Below are positions 1-8,356 of a stretch of 64,000 bases of DNA, in pieces (the first letter of the stretch is position 1; the number at the start of each line of letters is the position of its first letter). The stretch spans positions 1 through 64,000 of the forward strand of contig CAYPJU010000009.1 in NCBI GenBank assembly GCA_964411125.1, in the 5' to 3' direction. The notes beneath the pieces are model-generated. The model saw nothing but the letters and a program-made list of their open reading frames with translations, was not told where the DNA came from and did not search any database. The DNA comes from JBFIHF01 sp964411125. GTDB taxonomy: Bacteria; Myxococcota_A; Bradymonadia; Bradymonadales; Bradymonadaceae. The translations under genes were made by a program, and so were the position numbers.

Positions 1-1
1 A

Positions 2-1495
2 GTGCGCGCGCGGCGTCTCGACCGTGTCGAGCTGGTCGCACCGACGACGATGCGTGTCGGTGAGACGTCGCTCGTCGTCGCCCGCCCGATGGACGACTAC
101 TTCCTGCCGAACCTCGTGGACGTGAAGGATGCGGCGCTGTCGCTCGAGGCGCTCTCGTCGCTCGACTTTCCCACGGAAGTTTCCTGGGATCGTCCGCCCC
201 CCGATGACCCGCACGCGGCGTGGCAGGCCGACCTCGCGACGTTCGAGGTGACAGCGATGGAGCCCGGCGTTCACCGGCTTCGCGGAACGGCAAGAGTCGA
301 CGGTACGCGGGTGCCGGTCGAGTCGAATCCCATCGTCGTCACCCGGTCGGGGCGGCAGGTGTACTTCGGCGACACCCACCTGCACTCCATCCTGTCCTAC
401 GACGCGGACCGTCCCCCGGACTGGGTGTACTGGCGTCAGCGCCGCCAGGAGCGCCACGACTTCGCGTTTCTCAGCGACCACGACATGATCGGAAGCCCCG
501 GCTTTTCGAGCCTCGCGGGCATCCAGGGACGAACCGATTCGGAATGGGCGTACATTCGACAGCTCGCGGACCAGTGGAACGAGCCGTCGAAATTCGCGAC
601 GCTCACGGCCCACGAGTGGACGTCGTACTTCTACGGCCACCGCAATCTCTACTATGGGCCGGACGAGCCGGATCCGGTGCTCGTCCACCACAACCGGCGC
701 AGCGAGAGCGGTCCCGAAGATTCGCAGACGCCGAGCGAGCTGAGGGAGCGCCTCGGTACGCGTCAGTATCTGGTAATTCCTCACAGCTCCGCGTGGCCGA
801 CGGCCGACACGAAGTACCACTGGGGCCCGCCGGACTGGGAAGAGCAGCGCCTGGTCGAAATCTATTCGACGCACGGTACGTCCGCCTACTTCGACAACGA
901 ATACGCGGTCGACGATGGCCACCGGGAAATCCCGACCGACAGCCGAATCGTCGAGCTGCTGATGAACTACGACATCCAGCAAGCGCCCGCCGACAGCGGA
1001 AACTTCGTGCGGGACGAACTCGCTCGCGGGCGGCGGATGGGGTTCGTCGGGTCGAGCGACATGCACTTCCTCAGCCACGTGGATCAGGCGTACAAGCCCG
1101 GCTTCGCCGCGGTGTGGACCGACGACCTGAGTCGCGAGAAGATCTGGGAAGCGCTGCGGGCCCGTCGGACCTACGCGACGACGGCTGCGCGGATCTTCCT
1201 CGCGTTCTCCCTCGACGAAACCCCGATGGGCGGGGTGGTCGCGCCCGGCAGCCGAGAACTGCGCGTCGAGGTCCACGCGACCGCGCCAGTCGAAGAGCTT
1301 GTGCTCCACTCCCACGACGAGGCTGGTTGGAGCTCGCGAGCACTCCCGGCAGAAGGGAGAGACATCGAACACCGCTCGCCCTTCGACGCGCGCGAAGGGT
1401 CGCTGCACTACCTCGAGGTCCGCCAGAAAGACGGGAATCGCGCCTGGGCTTCCCCGATCTGGGTCGACCGCTCGGGGGAAACCGAACCTCCCTGA
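2..1495 (+). CDS. DUF3604 / PHP-like domain protein, 5' end cut by window
   Basis: The reading frame is open from the first bases, and the first residues look like the middle of a beta-rich domain, so the true start almost certainly lies before the window. From about residue 120 it carries a PHP-like metal-binding pattern: YFGDTHLHS near residue 121, then SDHD near 158 and an HEW motif near 200. The C-terminal IWEALRARRTYATT motif is typical of DUF3604 proteins. That family is related to PHP phosphoesterases, but its substrates are not established. The C-terminal 90 residues form a small beta domain. A 224-bp gap with a promoter follows before prfB, so it is probably a separate transcription unit. 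The family call is firm; the function is not known. Confidence 0.85.
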   Translation: MRARRLDRVELVAPTTMRVGETSLVVARPMDDYFLPNLVDVKDAALSLEALSSLDFPTEVSWDRPPPDDPHAAWQADLATFEVTAMEPGVHRLRGTARVDGTRVPVESNPIVVTRSGRQVYFGDTHLHSILSYDADRPPDWVYWRQRRQERHDFAFLSDHDMIGSPGFSSLAGIQGRTDSEWAYIRQLADQWNEPSKFATLTAHEWTSYFYGHRNLYYGPDEPDPVLVHHNRRSESGPEDSQTPSELRERLGTRQYLVIPHSSAWPTADTKYHWGPPDWEEQRLVEIYSTHGTSAYFDNEYAVDDGHREIPTDSRIVELLMNYDIQQAPADSGNFVRDELARGRRMGFVGSSDMHFLSHVDQAYKPGFAAVWTDDLSREKIWEALRARRTYATTAARIFLAFSLDETPMGGVVAPGSRELRVEVHATAPVEELVLHSHDEAGWSSRALPAEGRDIEHRSPFDAREGSLHYLEVRQKDGNRAWASPIWVDRSGETEPP

Positions 1496-1653
1496 TTCCG
1501 AGGCCCGTCGATTGCCGCGGATGTCGCTCTCCGCTCCCAGCGCCCATCCGGTTACGAGGGGGGGAGTTGTGGGACGCGCCCTGGTTCGGGGCGCCGAACG
1601 CCAAGAGTCCCCGATACCGCCGCGCCCGGGAAGACGAAGGGGAGGTCGGCGCG

Positions 1654-1682
1654 TTGACACGCGTACGGGGCGGGGTTACACA
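1654..1682 (+). promoter_or_regulatory. putative sigma-70 promoter of the prfB-lol-bam run
   Basis: A perfect -35 TTGACA (1654-1659) is followed after 17 nt by TACACA (1677-1682), which matches the -10 consensus at three of six positions. It lies 38 nt upstream of the prfB start, in the only sizeable gap before this gene run. Confidence 0.45.
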
Positions 1683-1719
1683 GTGCGCCCCGCCGTGACA
1701 GCGGGTTCTGGAGGCTCCG

Positions 1720-2848
1720 ATGAGTGAACTGAAATCTAGAATCGAAGAGCTCGATGGCCGCGTGGCCGAGCTCGGGAGGCATCTTTGACCTCGCTCAAAA
1801 GCGAGCGCGGGTCGAAGAGCTGGATGCGCTGAGTCAGGCCCCCGGCTTCTGGAACGATGCCGACAAAGCTCAAAAATTGATGCAAGAGCGCGGCGAGGCC
1901 GCCGACATCGTCAGCGATGTCGAGGCGCTGGCGCAGAAGGTGGAGGACGCGCGAGTGTTCCTCGAGCTCGCCGCCGAGGCGGGGGGCGACCCCGAATCCG
2001 AGAGCGAAGCGGAGCGGCTCGCGTCGGAGGCCGAAGCGCAGTTAGACGAAATGGAGCGGATGCGGATGCTGTCGGGCCCCCACGACAGTTCGAACGCCAT
2101 CGTCACGATCAAACCCGGAGCGGGTGGGACCGAGTCGCAGGACTGGGCTTCGATGCTCTACCGGATGTACACCCGCTACTGTGATCACAAAGGATGGAAG
2201 GTCGATGTCGCGGACTTCCAGGACGGCGACGAGGCAGGCATCACGAAGGCGGAGATCATCGTCGAAGGGCAGTACGCGTTCGGGCTCCTGAAGGCCGAGT
2301 CGGGGGTGCATCGGCTCGTCCGAATCAGCCCGTTCGACAGCAACAAACGTCGACACACCTCGTTTGCCGCCGTCACGGTGGTTCCCGAGGTCGACGACGA
2401 CATCGAGGTCGAGATCAACGACTCCGACCTGCGCATCGATACGTACCGCGCGTCGGGAGCCGGTGGTCAGCACGTCAACCGTACCGACTCCGCGGTCCGC
2501 ATCACCCACAACCCCACCGGGGTGGTGGTGCAGTGCCAGTCGGAGCGCTCGCAGCACAAGAACAAGGCGACGGCGATGAAGCTGTTGAAGTCGAAGCTCT
2601 ACGAGCTCGAGCTTCGAAAGCGCGAGGAGGAAGCCGCCGAGTCGCACGCGCAGCAGTCGGACGTGAACTTCGGCAGCCAGATTCGCTCCTACGTGTTGCA
2701 CCCGTACAAACAGATCAAGGACCTCCGCACGGGGGTTACCATCGGGAACGTCGACGCCGTACTCGACGGGGACCTGGACAGGTTCATCGAAGCTTTCCTC
2801 CTGCAGGAAGGCTCGGGTGAGGTCGTCGACGTCGAGGACATCGACTGA
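1720..2848 (+). CDS. prfB: peptide chain release factor 2 (programmed +1 frameshift)
   Basis: RF2 recognises UGA and UAA stop codons and triggers peptide release on the ribosome. The gene starts at ATG 1720, after a GGAGG site six bases upstream. Codon 23 is an in-frame TGA (1786-1788). Reading continues in the +1 frame from GAC at 1787, giving 375 residues, the normal RF2 length. The catalytic GGQ is at residues 248-250 and the RF2-specific SPF stop-recognition tripeptide at 203-205, almost the same positions as in E. coli. A plain open frame starting at 1754 would lose the first part of domain 1 and should not be taken as the gene. The stop TGA overlaps the ATG of the following lolC gene. 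Confidence 0.97.
1774..1789 (+). promoter_or_regulatory. prfB programmed +1 frameshift site
   Basis: The site has an internal Shine-Dalgarno-like GGGAGG (1774-1779), a 3-nt spacer, the slippery CTT codon (1783-1785) and the stop TGA followed by C. This is the arrangement known from other prfB genes: when RF2 is scarce the ribosome pauses at UGA and slips +1 on CTT, so RF2 regulates its own synthesis. Confidence 0.96.
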
Positions 2849-4443
2849 TGGCATGGGAGAGCTTCGTCGGGTCCCGCTACCTGCGCGCCAAGCGGCAGGG
2901 GAGCGTCCTCTCGATCATCACGGTCATCTCGGTCACCGGTGTCGCGCTCGGCGTGACGGCGCTGATCGTGGTCTTGAGCGTCATGGGGGGATTCAAGAAG
3001 GACCTGATGGAGAAGATCCTCGGCACCAAAGCCCACATCGTGGTCCGCGCTGCCGACTTCGAACAGCTCGAAGACCCGATGGAGCTCGCGGAGAAGACCC
3101 GGAAGCACCAGGGAGTCCAGGGGGCCTCTCCGTATGTCGAGGCCGAGGTGATGGTCTCGAGCCCGACGAACCTCTCCGGTGTGATCCTCCGCGGCATCGA
3201 CCCCGACCACATCGGTCAGGTGTCAACCCTCGTCAGCGACATGCGGGAGGGCAAGCTCGAGTACCTTCGAGATCCGCGTCCGTTGAAGCGAGAGCTCGAC
3301 GAGAAGCGAAACTTCGAGATGGACCAACTGCTCGACCGTTTCGATTCGGAGCGCTCCGAGATGGCGGAGATACGGGGCACCGACGGCGGACGCAAGCCCG
3401 ATGGCGGACCCTCGGAGAACGGCGCCGGGGACGCCGAAAGGGAGTTCGAAGAAGAATCGGGGATGCCAGCACTGCCGCACGAGCTCGACGACGAGCCGCG
3501 CTCCGACGACTCCGCAGACGGTGACGACTTCGGGATGCCGCCGCTTCCCCACGAGGTTCTGGGTGAAGCCGACGAGCAGCCCGAAGGGCTCGAGGCCGAC
3601 GAGGGCGACATGCCGCCGCTCCCGGGGCAGGAAGAGGGGCCGGACGACGCGGGGCAATTGCCTGGCCTCATCATCGGCCCCGAGCTCGCGAAGGCTCTCC
3701 AGGTGAGCCTCGGCGACGAAGTGAACGTCGTGACACCGAACGCCGAAATGGGACCGATGGGACCGATCCCGCGGAGCCGCCCCTTCGAGATCGTCGGGGT
3801 GTTCTACAGCGGCATGTACGAGTACGACGCGAACTACGCGTACACCGCGATCGAGGACGCCAATACTTTCCTGAGCCAGGAGGGGGCGACCGGCATCGAG
3901 CTTCGCACGGCATCGGTCAACGAGGCCGAGTTCGTCGCGGCCAGCCTCCAAACGTCGCTCGGACCGTCGATCGAAGTGCTCGACTGGAAGGAGCTGAATC
4001 GTTCCCTCTTCTACGCGCTCAAGCTCGAGAAGATCGCAATGTTCGTCGTCCTGACGTTCATCATCCTCGTCGCGAGCTTCAGCATCGTCGCGATGTTGAT
4101 CATGATCGTCATCGAGAAGGGGCGCGAGATCGCGATCCTCAAGTCGATGGGGGCCTCAAACGGCGGAATCATGCGCACGTTCGTCTTCCAGGGGCTCGTG
4201 ATCGGGGTGATCGGTGCGGTGATTGGGCTCTGCCTCGGGCTCGCGATCTGTTACTTCCTCGAGACCGTCGGATTTCCGCTGAACTCCGAGGTCTACTACA
4301 TCAGCACGCTCCCTGTGGACGTGGATCCCGTCGAGGTCACCGCCGTCGTCTTCTGTACGATCGCCATCAGCCTCCTCGCCACCGTCTACCCTTCGATTCA
4401 GGCGGCCCGACTCAACCCCGTCGATGGACTTCGCTATGACTGA
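2848..4443 (+). CDS. lolC: LolC/LolE-type lipoprotein-releasing permease with acidic repeat insertion
   Basis: This is an inner-membrane permease of the FtsX/MacB fold that extracts lipoproteins for transfer to LolA. One N-terminal membrane segment (about 20-46) is followed by a periplasmic domain and three C-terminal segments (about 390-415, 440-465, 485-515). At 531 residues it is about 120 longer than typical LolC or LolE. The excess is a charged stretch, residues about 143-272, inserted just before the conserved LPGLIIGPELA motif. It is Asp/Glu-rich and holds three copies of a short motif: GMPALPHE, GMPPLPHE and DMPPLPGQ. The gene overlaps prfB by one base (TGATG), and its end overlaps lolD. 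Only one LolC/E-type gene is present here, so it may act as a homodimer (inference). Confidence 0.93.
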   Translation: MAWESFVGSRYLRAKRQGSVLSIITVISVTGVALGVTALIVVLSVMGGFKKDLMEKILGTKAHIVVRAADFEQLEDPMELAEKTRKHQGVQGASPYVEAEVMVSSPTNLSGVILRGIDPDHIGQVSTLVSDMREGKLEYLRDPRPLKRELDEKRNFEMDQLLDRFDSERSEMAEIRGTDGGRKPDGGPSENGAGDAEREFEEESGMPALPHELDDEPRSDDSADGDDFGMPPLPHEVLGEADEQPEGLEADEGDMPPLPGQEEGPDDAGQLPGLIIGPELAKALQVSLGDEVNVVTPNAEMGPMGPIPRSRPFEIVGVFYSGMYEYDANYAYTAIEDANTFLSQEGATGIELRTASVNEAEFVAASLQTSLGPSIEVLDWKELNRSLFYALKLEKIAMFVVLTFIILVASFSIVAMLIMIVIEKGREIAILKSMGASNGGIMRTFVFQGLVIGVIGAVIGLCLGLAICYFLETVGFPLNSEVYYISTLPVDVDPVEVTAVVFCTIAISLLATVYPSIQAARLNPVDGLRYD

Positions 4444-5248
4444 TCAGCCGTACATCGACATCAAAGACCTCGAGAAGACGTTCAAGCATCGAGGCAACGT
4501 CCTGAAGGTGCTCGACGGGCTCGACCTCAAGATCTACGGCGGCGATACCGTCGCGATCATGGGCCCGAGTGGGGCAGGGAAGAGCACGCTGCTGCACGTC
4601 ATCGGGACGCTCGACGCGCCCACGAAAGGAACGATCCTCTTCGACGGAGAGGACGTCTTCGCGACCCGAAAGCCGGCGCAAGTCGCCGCGTTCCGCAACA
4701 AATACATCGGCTTCGCCTTTCAGTTCCACCACCTGCTCCCCGAGTTCACGGCGCTAGAGAACGTGATGATGCCGGGCCTCATCGGGCGGATGAAGCGGAG
4801 CGACGCCGCGAGACGAGCCAGCGAGTTGTTGGAGCGGGTCGGCCTCGGAGAACGGCTCAATCACCAGCCGGGAGAGCTCTCCGGCGGAGAGCAGCAGCGC
4901 GTCGCGATCGCCCGCGCGCTCTTTCGGGAACCGAAGGTTTTGTTGGCCGACGAGCCGACGGGGAACCTTGACCGAAAGACGGGGGCTGAGATACATGCGC
5001 TTCTCCGTGATCTCAACGAACAGACGGGGATTACGGTGGTGGTCGTCACCCACGACCCGCTGTTGGCTGACGAGATGAGCATCCAGTTGCTCGTCGACGA
5101 TGGGAAGGTGATTCCAATGCACGCCGGCGACGAACGAATTGGTGACCGTCTGCCGGAGGAACTCCTCCACAAGCGTCCCTCACACCCCAAACAGGTGTTC
5201 GTCCAGGACGATGAAGAGGACGTAGATAGCGTTTCGGAAGTTTCGTGA
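4436..5248 (+). CDS. lolD: lipoprotein-releasing system ATP-binding protein
   Basis: LolD is the ABC ATPase that powers the LolC/E permease on the cytoplasmic face. The Walker A motif GPSGAGKST is at residues 43-51, followed by the LolD-typical HLLPEFTALENVMMP stretch, the LSGGEQQRVAIARAL signature, and a Walker B ending in ADEPTGNLD. I chose the ATG at 4436, which overlaps the lolC stop by 8 bases and starts a normal N-terminus. An ATG at 4424 would add only four residues. The last 45 residues form a charged acidic tail that is longer than in most LolD proteins. The predicted length is 270 residues. Overlap with lolC implies coupled translation. Confidence 0.95.
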   Translation: MTDQPYIDIKDLEKTFKHRGNVLKVLDGLDLKIYGGDTVAIMGPSGAGKSTLLHVIGTLDAPTKGTILFDGEDVFATRKPAQVAAFRNKYIGFAFQFHHLLPEFTALENVMMPGLIGRMKRSDAARRASELLERVGLGERLNHQPGELSGGEQQRVAIARALFREPKVLLADEPTGNLDRKTGAEIHALLRDLNEQTGITVVVVTHDPLLADEMSIQLLVDDGKVIPMHAGDERIGDRLPEELLHKRPSHPKQVFVQDDEEDVDSVSEVS

Positions 5249-5307
5249 TTCGCTGCAATGCGTAGGGAATCTGCTCGGGCCGCGCACAGTGCGCGCCCCG
5301 CCCATGG

Positions 5308-7809
5308 ATGGATGGCTGGCCGGAAGTGAATCCCCATCGACAGCCGGGAAACCGCCTCAGGGCTCTTTGGTTTGCCTTCGTGCTCGCCTTTGCCGCCTCG
5401 TGGTCGCTCCCAACGACCGCCCAGGTCCCTCCCGACCCCGATCTGCAGACCGCCGATCCGGAAGAGGAGGCTGCGCCTGCACCGCGCCCGAACACCGCCA
5501 CGATCCCCGACGGCGCACCCGCCGCCGAGGGCGACGTCGTCGATGTCGTGCAGGTCTCGGGAAACCAGAGGGTCGAACAGGAGTCCGTCCTCAATCAGGT
5601 CATGACGGAGGCGGGCAAGCCCCTCAACCTCCGCACCGTCTCCGAGGACATCAAACGCATCCATCGCCTCGGGTACTTCGACGACATACGCGTCGACGCG
5701 ACGCGCGCAGAAGGCAAGGTCGTCGTGACCTATATCGTCGCCGAGAAACCGGCGATCTCGCGCGTCGAATACGAGGGCAACGACGAACTCTCCCTCGAGG
5801 ACATCGAGGAGGTCGTCAACCTGAAGACCAACCAGGTCCTCAACGTCGCCGACGTGAAGGCGAACGCCGAGAAGATCCGCGAGCTGTACGCCGAGAAGGG
5901 CTTCTACCTCGCCGAGGTCGACTACGAGATGACGGTCGACCGCACGACCCCCGGCGCCGTGATCGTGACCTTCCAGATCCGTGAGTACGCCAAGGTCGAA
6001 GTGAAGAAGATCACGTTCCTCGGGAACGCGGCGATCGGCGACCAGGAGCTCAAGAACATCATGGCGACCCGCGAGGGAGACTGGTCGGCGATGCTCACGA
6101 GCTTCGGTACCTTCAAGGAGGAGCAGTTCGAAGCCGACCTGCAGCGCATCACCGCGTACTACTACGACAAGGGCTACGTGGAAGTCTCGGTCTCTCGCCC
6201 CGTCATCCGACTCAGCCGCGACAAGCGCTACATCTTCGTCACGATTCGAATCGAGGAGGGGCCGCAGTTCGACACCGGAGCGGTCGATCTGCAGGGCGAC
6301 TTCATCGTCCCCAAAGACGAACTGCGGGACCTCGTCGAACTCGAGCCCGACGAGACGTTCAGCTACGGCACGGCCCGCGCGGACGCCGAACGTATCCGCG
6401 ACCTCTACATGGACGCCGGCTACGCGTACGTGAACGTGAACCCGCTGATGCGTCCGCGGGCGAGCGGCGAGAAGATCGTCGACGTCACGTACGACATCCA
6501 GAAGGGCAACAAGGTTTACTTCGGTCGCATCGACATCGTCGGAAACGACAAGACCCGCGACAAGGTGATCCGTCGCGAGCTCGAGATTGAGGAAGGAGAT
6601 CTCTTCTCGAACACGAAGGTTCAGGTCTCGCAGTCTCGCGTCTCGCGCCTCGGGTTCTTCGAGAAGGTGAACATCACCACCCAGCGCGGCGACCGCAGCG
6701 ACATCATCAACGCCCGCGTGGAGGTCCAGGAGCGGCCCACTGGGACGTTCCAGGTCGGCGCAGGCCTGTCGAGCCTCGAGTCGTTCATCGTCAACGCTCA
6801 GGTGTCCCAGAACAACTTCCTGGGCCGAGGCCAGTCGCTGTCGTTCAACCTGCAGATGTCGCGCATTCGGACGTTCTTCAACGCCCAGTTCGCCGAACCG
6901 TACCTCTTCGACACGAAGTTGCAGTTCAGCATCGACCTCTACAATTTCGACTTCGTCTTCCAGGACTTCGGACGCCGAACGCGCGGCGGGAGCCTCTCGT
7001 TTGGTTATCCGCTCACCAACGAACTCAACGTCAACATGACGTACAAGTTGGAGGACGTGGAGCTTCGGCCCGGCGGACGCGAACAGCGGCAGACCCAACA
7101 GGTCGGGAACCTCTTCCGCGGTGGCATCACGTCCTCGGCGCGGCTCGGTCTCTCTTTCGACAACCGCGACGACCGACTCTTCCCCACCAAGGGCCAGTTC
7201 CACTCGGCGCGGGTCGAGCTCGCCGACGACCGCTTCACGCGTAGTCAGAACGAATTCGTGAAATACGACGCGGACACCCGCTGGTATTTCCCCCTCATCT
7301 GGAACTTCGTGCTCCGGCTGAATGGAGAGATCGGCTACGTGCAGAGTGTAGACCCCCACAAACCCGTCCCGCTCTTCGAGCGCTACTTCGTCGGCGGCCC
7401 GACGACCGTCCGCGGGTTCGAACGCTTCAGCCTGGGACCGTCACGCGACGTCGCGGCGGACCCGAACGATCCGGGGTCGATCTTGGACGACTTCCAGATC
7501 GGCGGTAACAAGCGGCTGATTCTGACCGCGGAGATCGAATTCCCGATCCTCACGTCCGTCGGCATCCGCGGCGTGGTCTTCGCCGACGCTGGCAACGCCT
7601 TCGACACCGGTGAGCCGATCGCGCTCAAGCTCGACCTCTTTACGGACGACGCGCTCGAGTATAGGGATGCTCTGCGGACCTCCGTCGGATTCGGGTTCAG
7701 ATGGTTCAGCCCGATCGGACCGCTCCGCTTTGAATGGGGAATCCCGCTGGCACGTCTGCGCAACGAGGAGCCGATAGTCTTCGACTTCAGCCTCGGTAGT
7801 CCCTTCTGA
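5308..7809 (+). CDS. bamA: outer membrane protein assembly factor BamA
   Basis: BamA is the central pore of the machine that folds beta-barrel proteins into the outer membrane. The protein has 833 residues: an N-terminal signal sequence (hydrophobic about 18-38, ending TAQ), a Pro/Ala/Asp-rich linker, a series of POTRA repeats from about 70 to 420, and a C-terminal 16-strand Omp85 barrel. The conserved VRGF motif of barrel loop 6 is near residue 700, and the chain ends in Phe, as in outer-membrane proteins. Three ATGs lie close together at 5304, 5308 and 5312; only 5308 is in frame. It follows lolD by 59 bp and precedes skp by 19 bp, the usual bamA-skp order. Confidence 0.96.
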   Translation: MDGWPEVNPHRQPGNRLRALWFAFVLAFAASWSLPTTAQVPPDPDLQTADPEEEAAPAPRPNTATIPDGAPAAEGDVVDVVQVSGNQRVEQESVLNQVMTEAGKPLNLRTVSEDIKRIHRLGYFDDIRVDATRAEGKVVVTYIVAEKPAISRVEYEGNDELSLEDIEEVVNLKTNQVLNVADVKANAEKIRELYAEKGFYLAEVDYEMTVDRTTPGAVIVTFQIREYAKVEVKKITFLGNAAIGDQELKNIMATREGDWSAMLTSFGTFKEEQFEADLQRITAYYYDKGYVEVSVSRPVIRLSRDKRYIFVTIRIEEGPQFDTGAVDLQGDFIVPKDELRDLVELEPDETFSYGTARADAERIRDLYMDAGYAYVNVNPLMRPRASGEKIVDVTYDIQKGNKVYFGRIDIVGNDKTRDKVIRRELEIEEGDLFSNTKVQVSQSRVSRLGFFEKVNITTQRGDRSDIINARVEVQERPTGTFQVGAGLSSLESFIVNAQVSQNNFLGRGQSLSFNLQMSRIRTFFNAQFAEPYLFDTKLQFSIDLYNFDFVFQDFGRRTRGGSLSFGYPLTNELNVNMTYKLEDVELRPGGREQRQTQQVGNLFRGGITSSARLGLSFDNRDDRLFPTKGQFHSARVELADDRFTRSQNEFVKYDADTRWYFPLIWNFVLRLNGEIGYVQSVDPHKPVPLFERYFVGGPTTVRGFERFSLGPSRDVAADPNDPGSILDDFQIGGNKRLILTAEIEFPILTSVGIRGVVFADAGNAFDTGEPIALKLDLFTDDALEYRDALRTSVGFGFRWFSPIGPLRFEWGIPLARLRNEEPIVFDFSLGSPF

Positions 7810-7828
7810 ACGAATCGAGAAACAGATC

Positions 7829-8356
7829 ATGAATACATTCTTCAAAAAATTCGCTCTCACGATCTCCACCTTGCTCCTCGTCACGACGTTCGCGTCCTCG
7901 GCGTGGGCACAATCGGTCAAGATCGCCTACGTCGATCTGCAGCGCGCGCTCCTCGAGGTCGAGGACGGAAAGAAGGCGAAGAACCGCCTCAAGAAGGAGT
8001 TCGACCAGAAGCAGAAGCAGCTCGACAAGAAGCAGGAAGCCGTAAAAAAGATGAAGGAAGACCTCGAACAGCAAGCGATGATGCTCTCCGAGGAAGCGAA
8101 GCGCGCCAAAGCGATGGAGCTGCAGAAGCAGATGTACGAGCTGCAGCAGCTCTACCTCGAGCTGCAGGGTGACCTCTCGAAGAAAGAGGCCGAGGCGACC
8201 AAAGAGATCTTCGAGCGGATGGGCAAGATCATCGAGAAGCTCGGCAAAGAGAAGGGCTACGACATGATCCTCGAGCGCACCGAGTCGAGCGTCCTGTACG
8301 CCAAGCCGGGGCTCGAAATCACCGACGAAGTGATCAAGCGCTACAACCAGAAGTGA
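7829..8356 (+). CDS. skp: OmpH/Skp family periplasmic chaperone
   Basis: Skp holds unfolded outer-membrane proteins in the periplasm and hands them to the BAM complex. The 175-residue product has a signal peptide (cleavage probably after AWA near residue 27), then the family N-terminal strand VKIAYVDLQRAL. A long Lys/Glu/Gln-rich helical hairpin (about 50-140) follows, and a C-terminal strand segment (KGYDMILERTESSVLYA) closes the trimer-forming core. Size and order match the family. It directly follows bamA. Its TGA overlaps the GTG start of the next gene, so the lipoprotein downstream is probably translated from the same message. Confidence 0.94.
   Translation: MNTFFKKFALTISTLLLVTTFASSAWAQSVKIAYVDLQRALLEVEDGKKAKNRLKKEFDQKQKQLDKKQEAVKKMKEDLEQQAMMLSEEAKRAKAMELQKQMYELQQLYLELQGDLSKKEAEATKEIFERMGKIIEKLGKEKGYDMILERTESSVLYAKPGLEITDEVIKRYNQK

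Noticed and set aside
4861..7359. 832-codon open frame on the minus strand across lolD and bamA
   Set aside because: It is antisense to two firmly identified genes, has no ribosome-binding site, and reads as low-complexity Asp/Val/Arg sequence typical of a shadow frame in GC-rich DNA.
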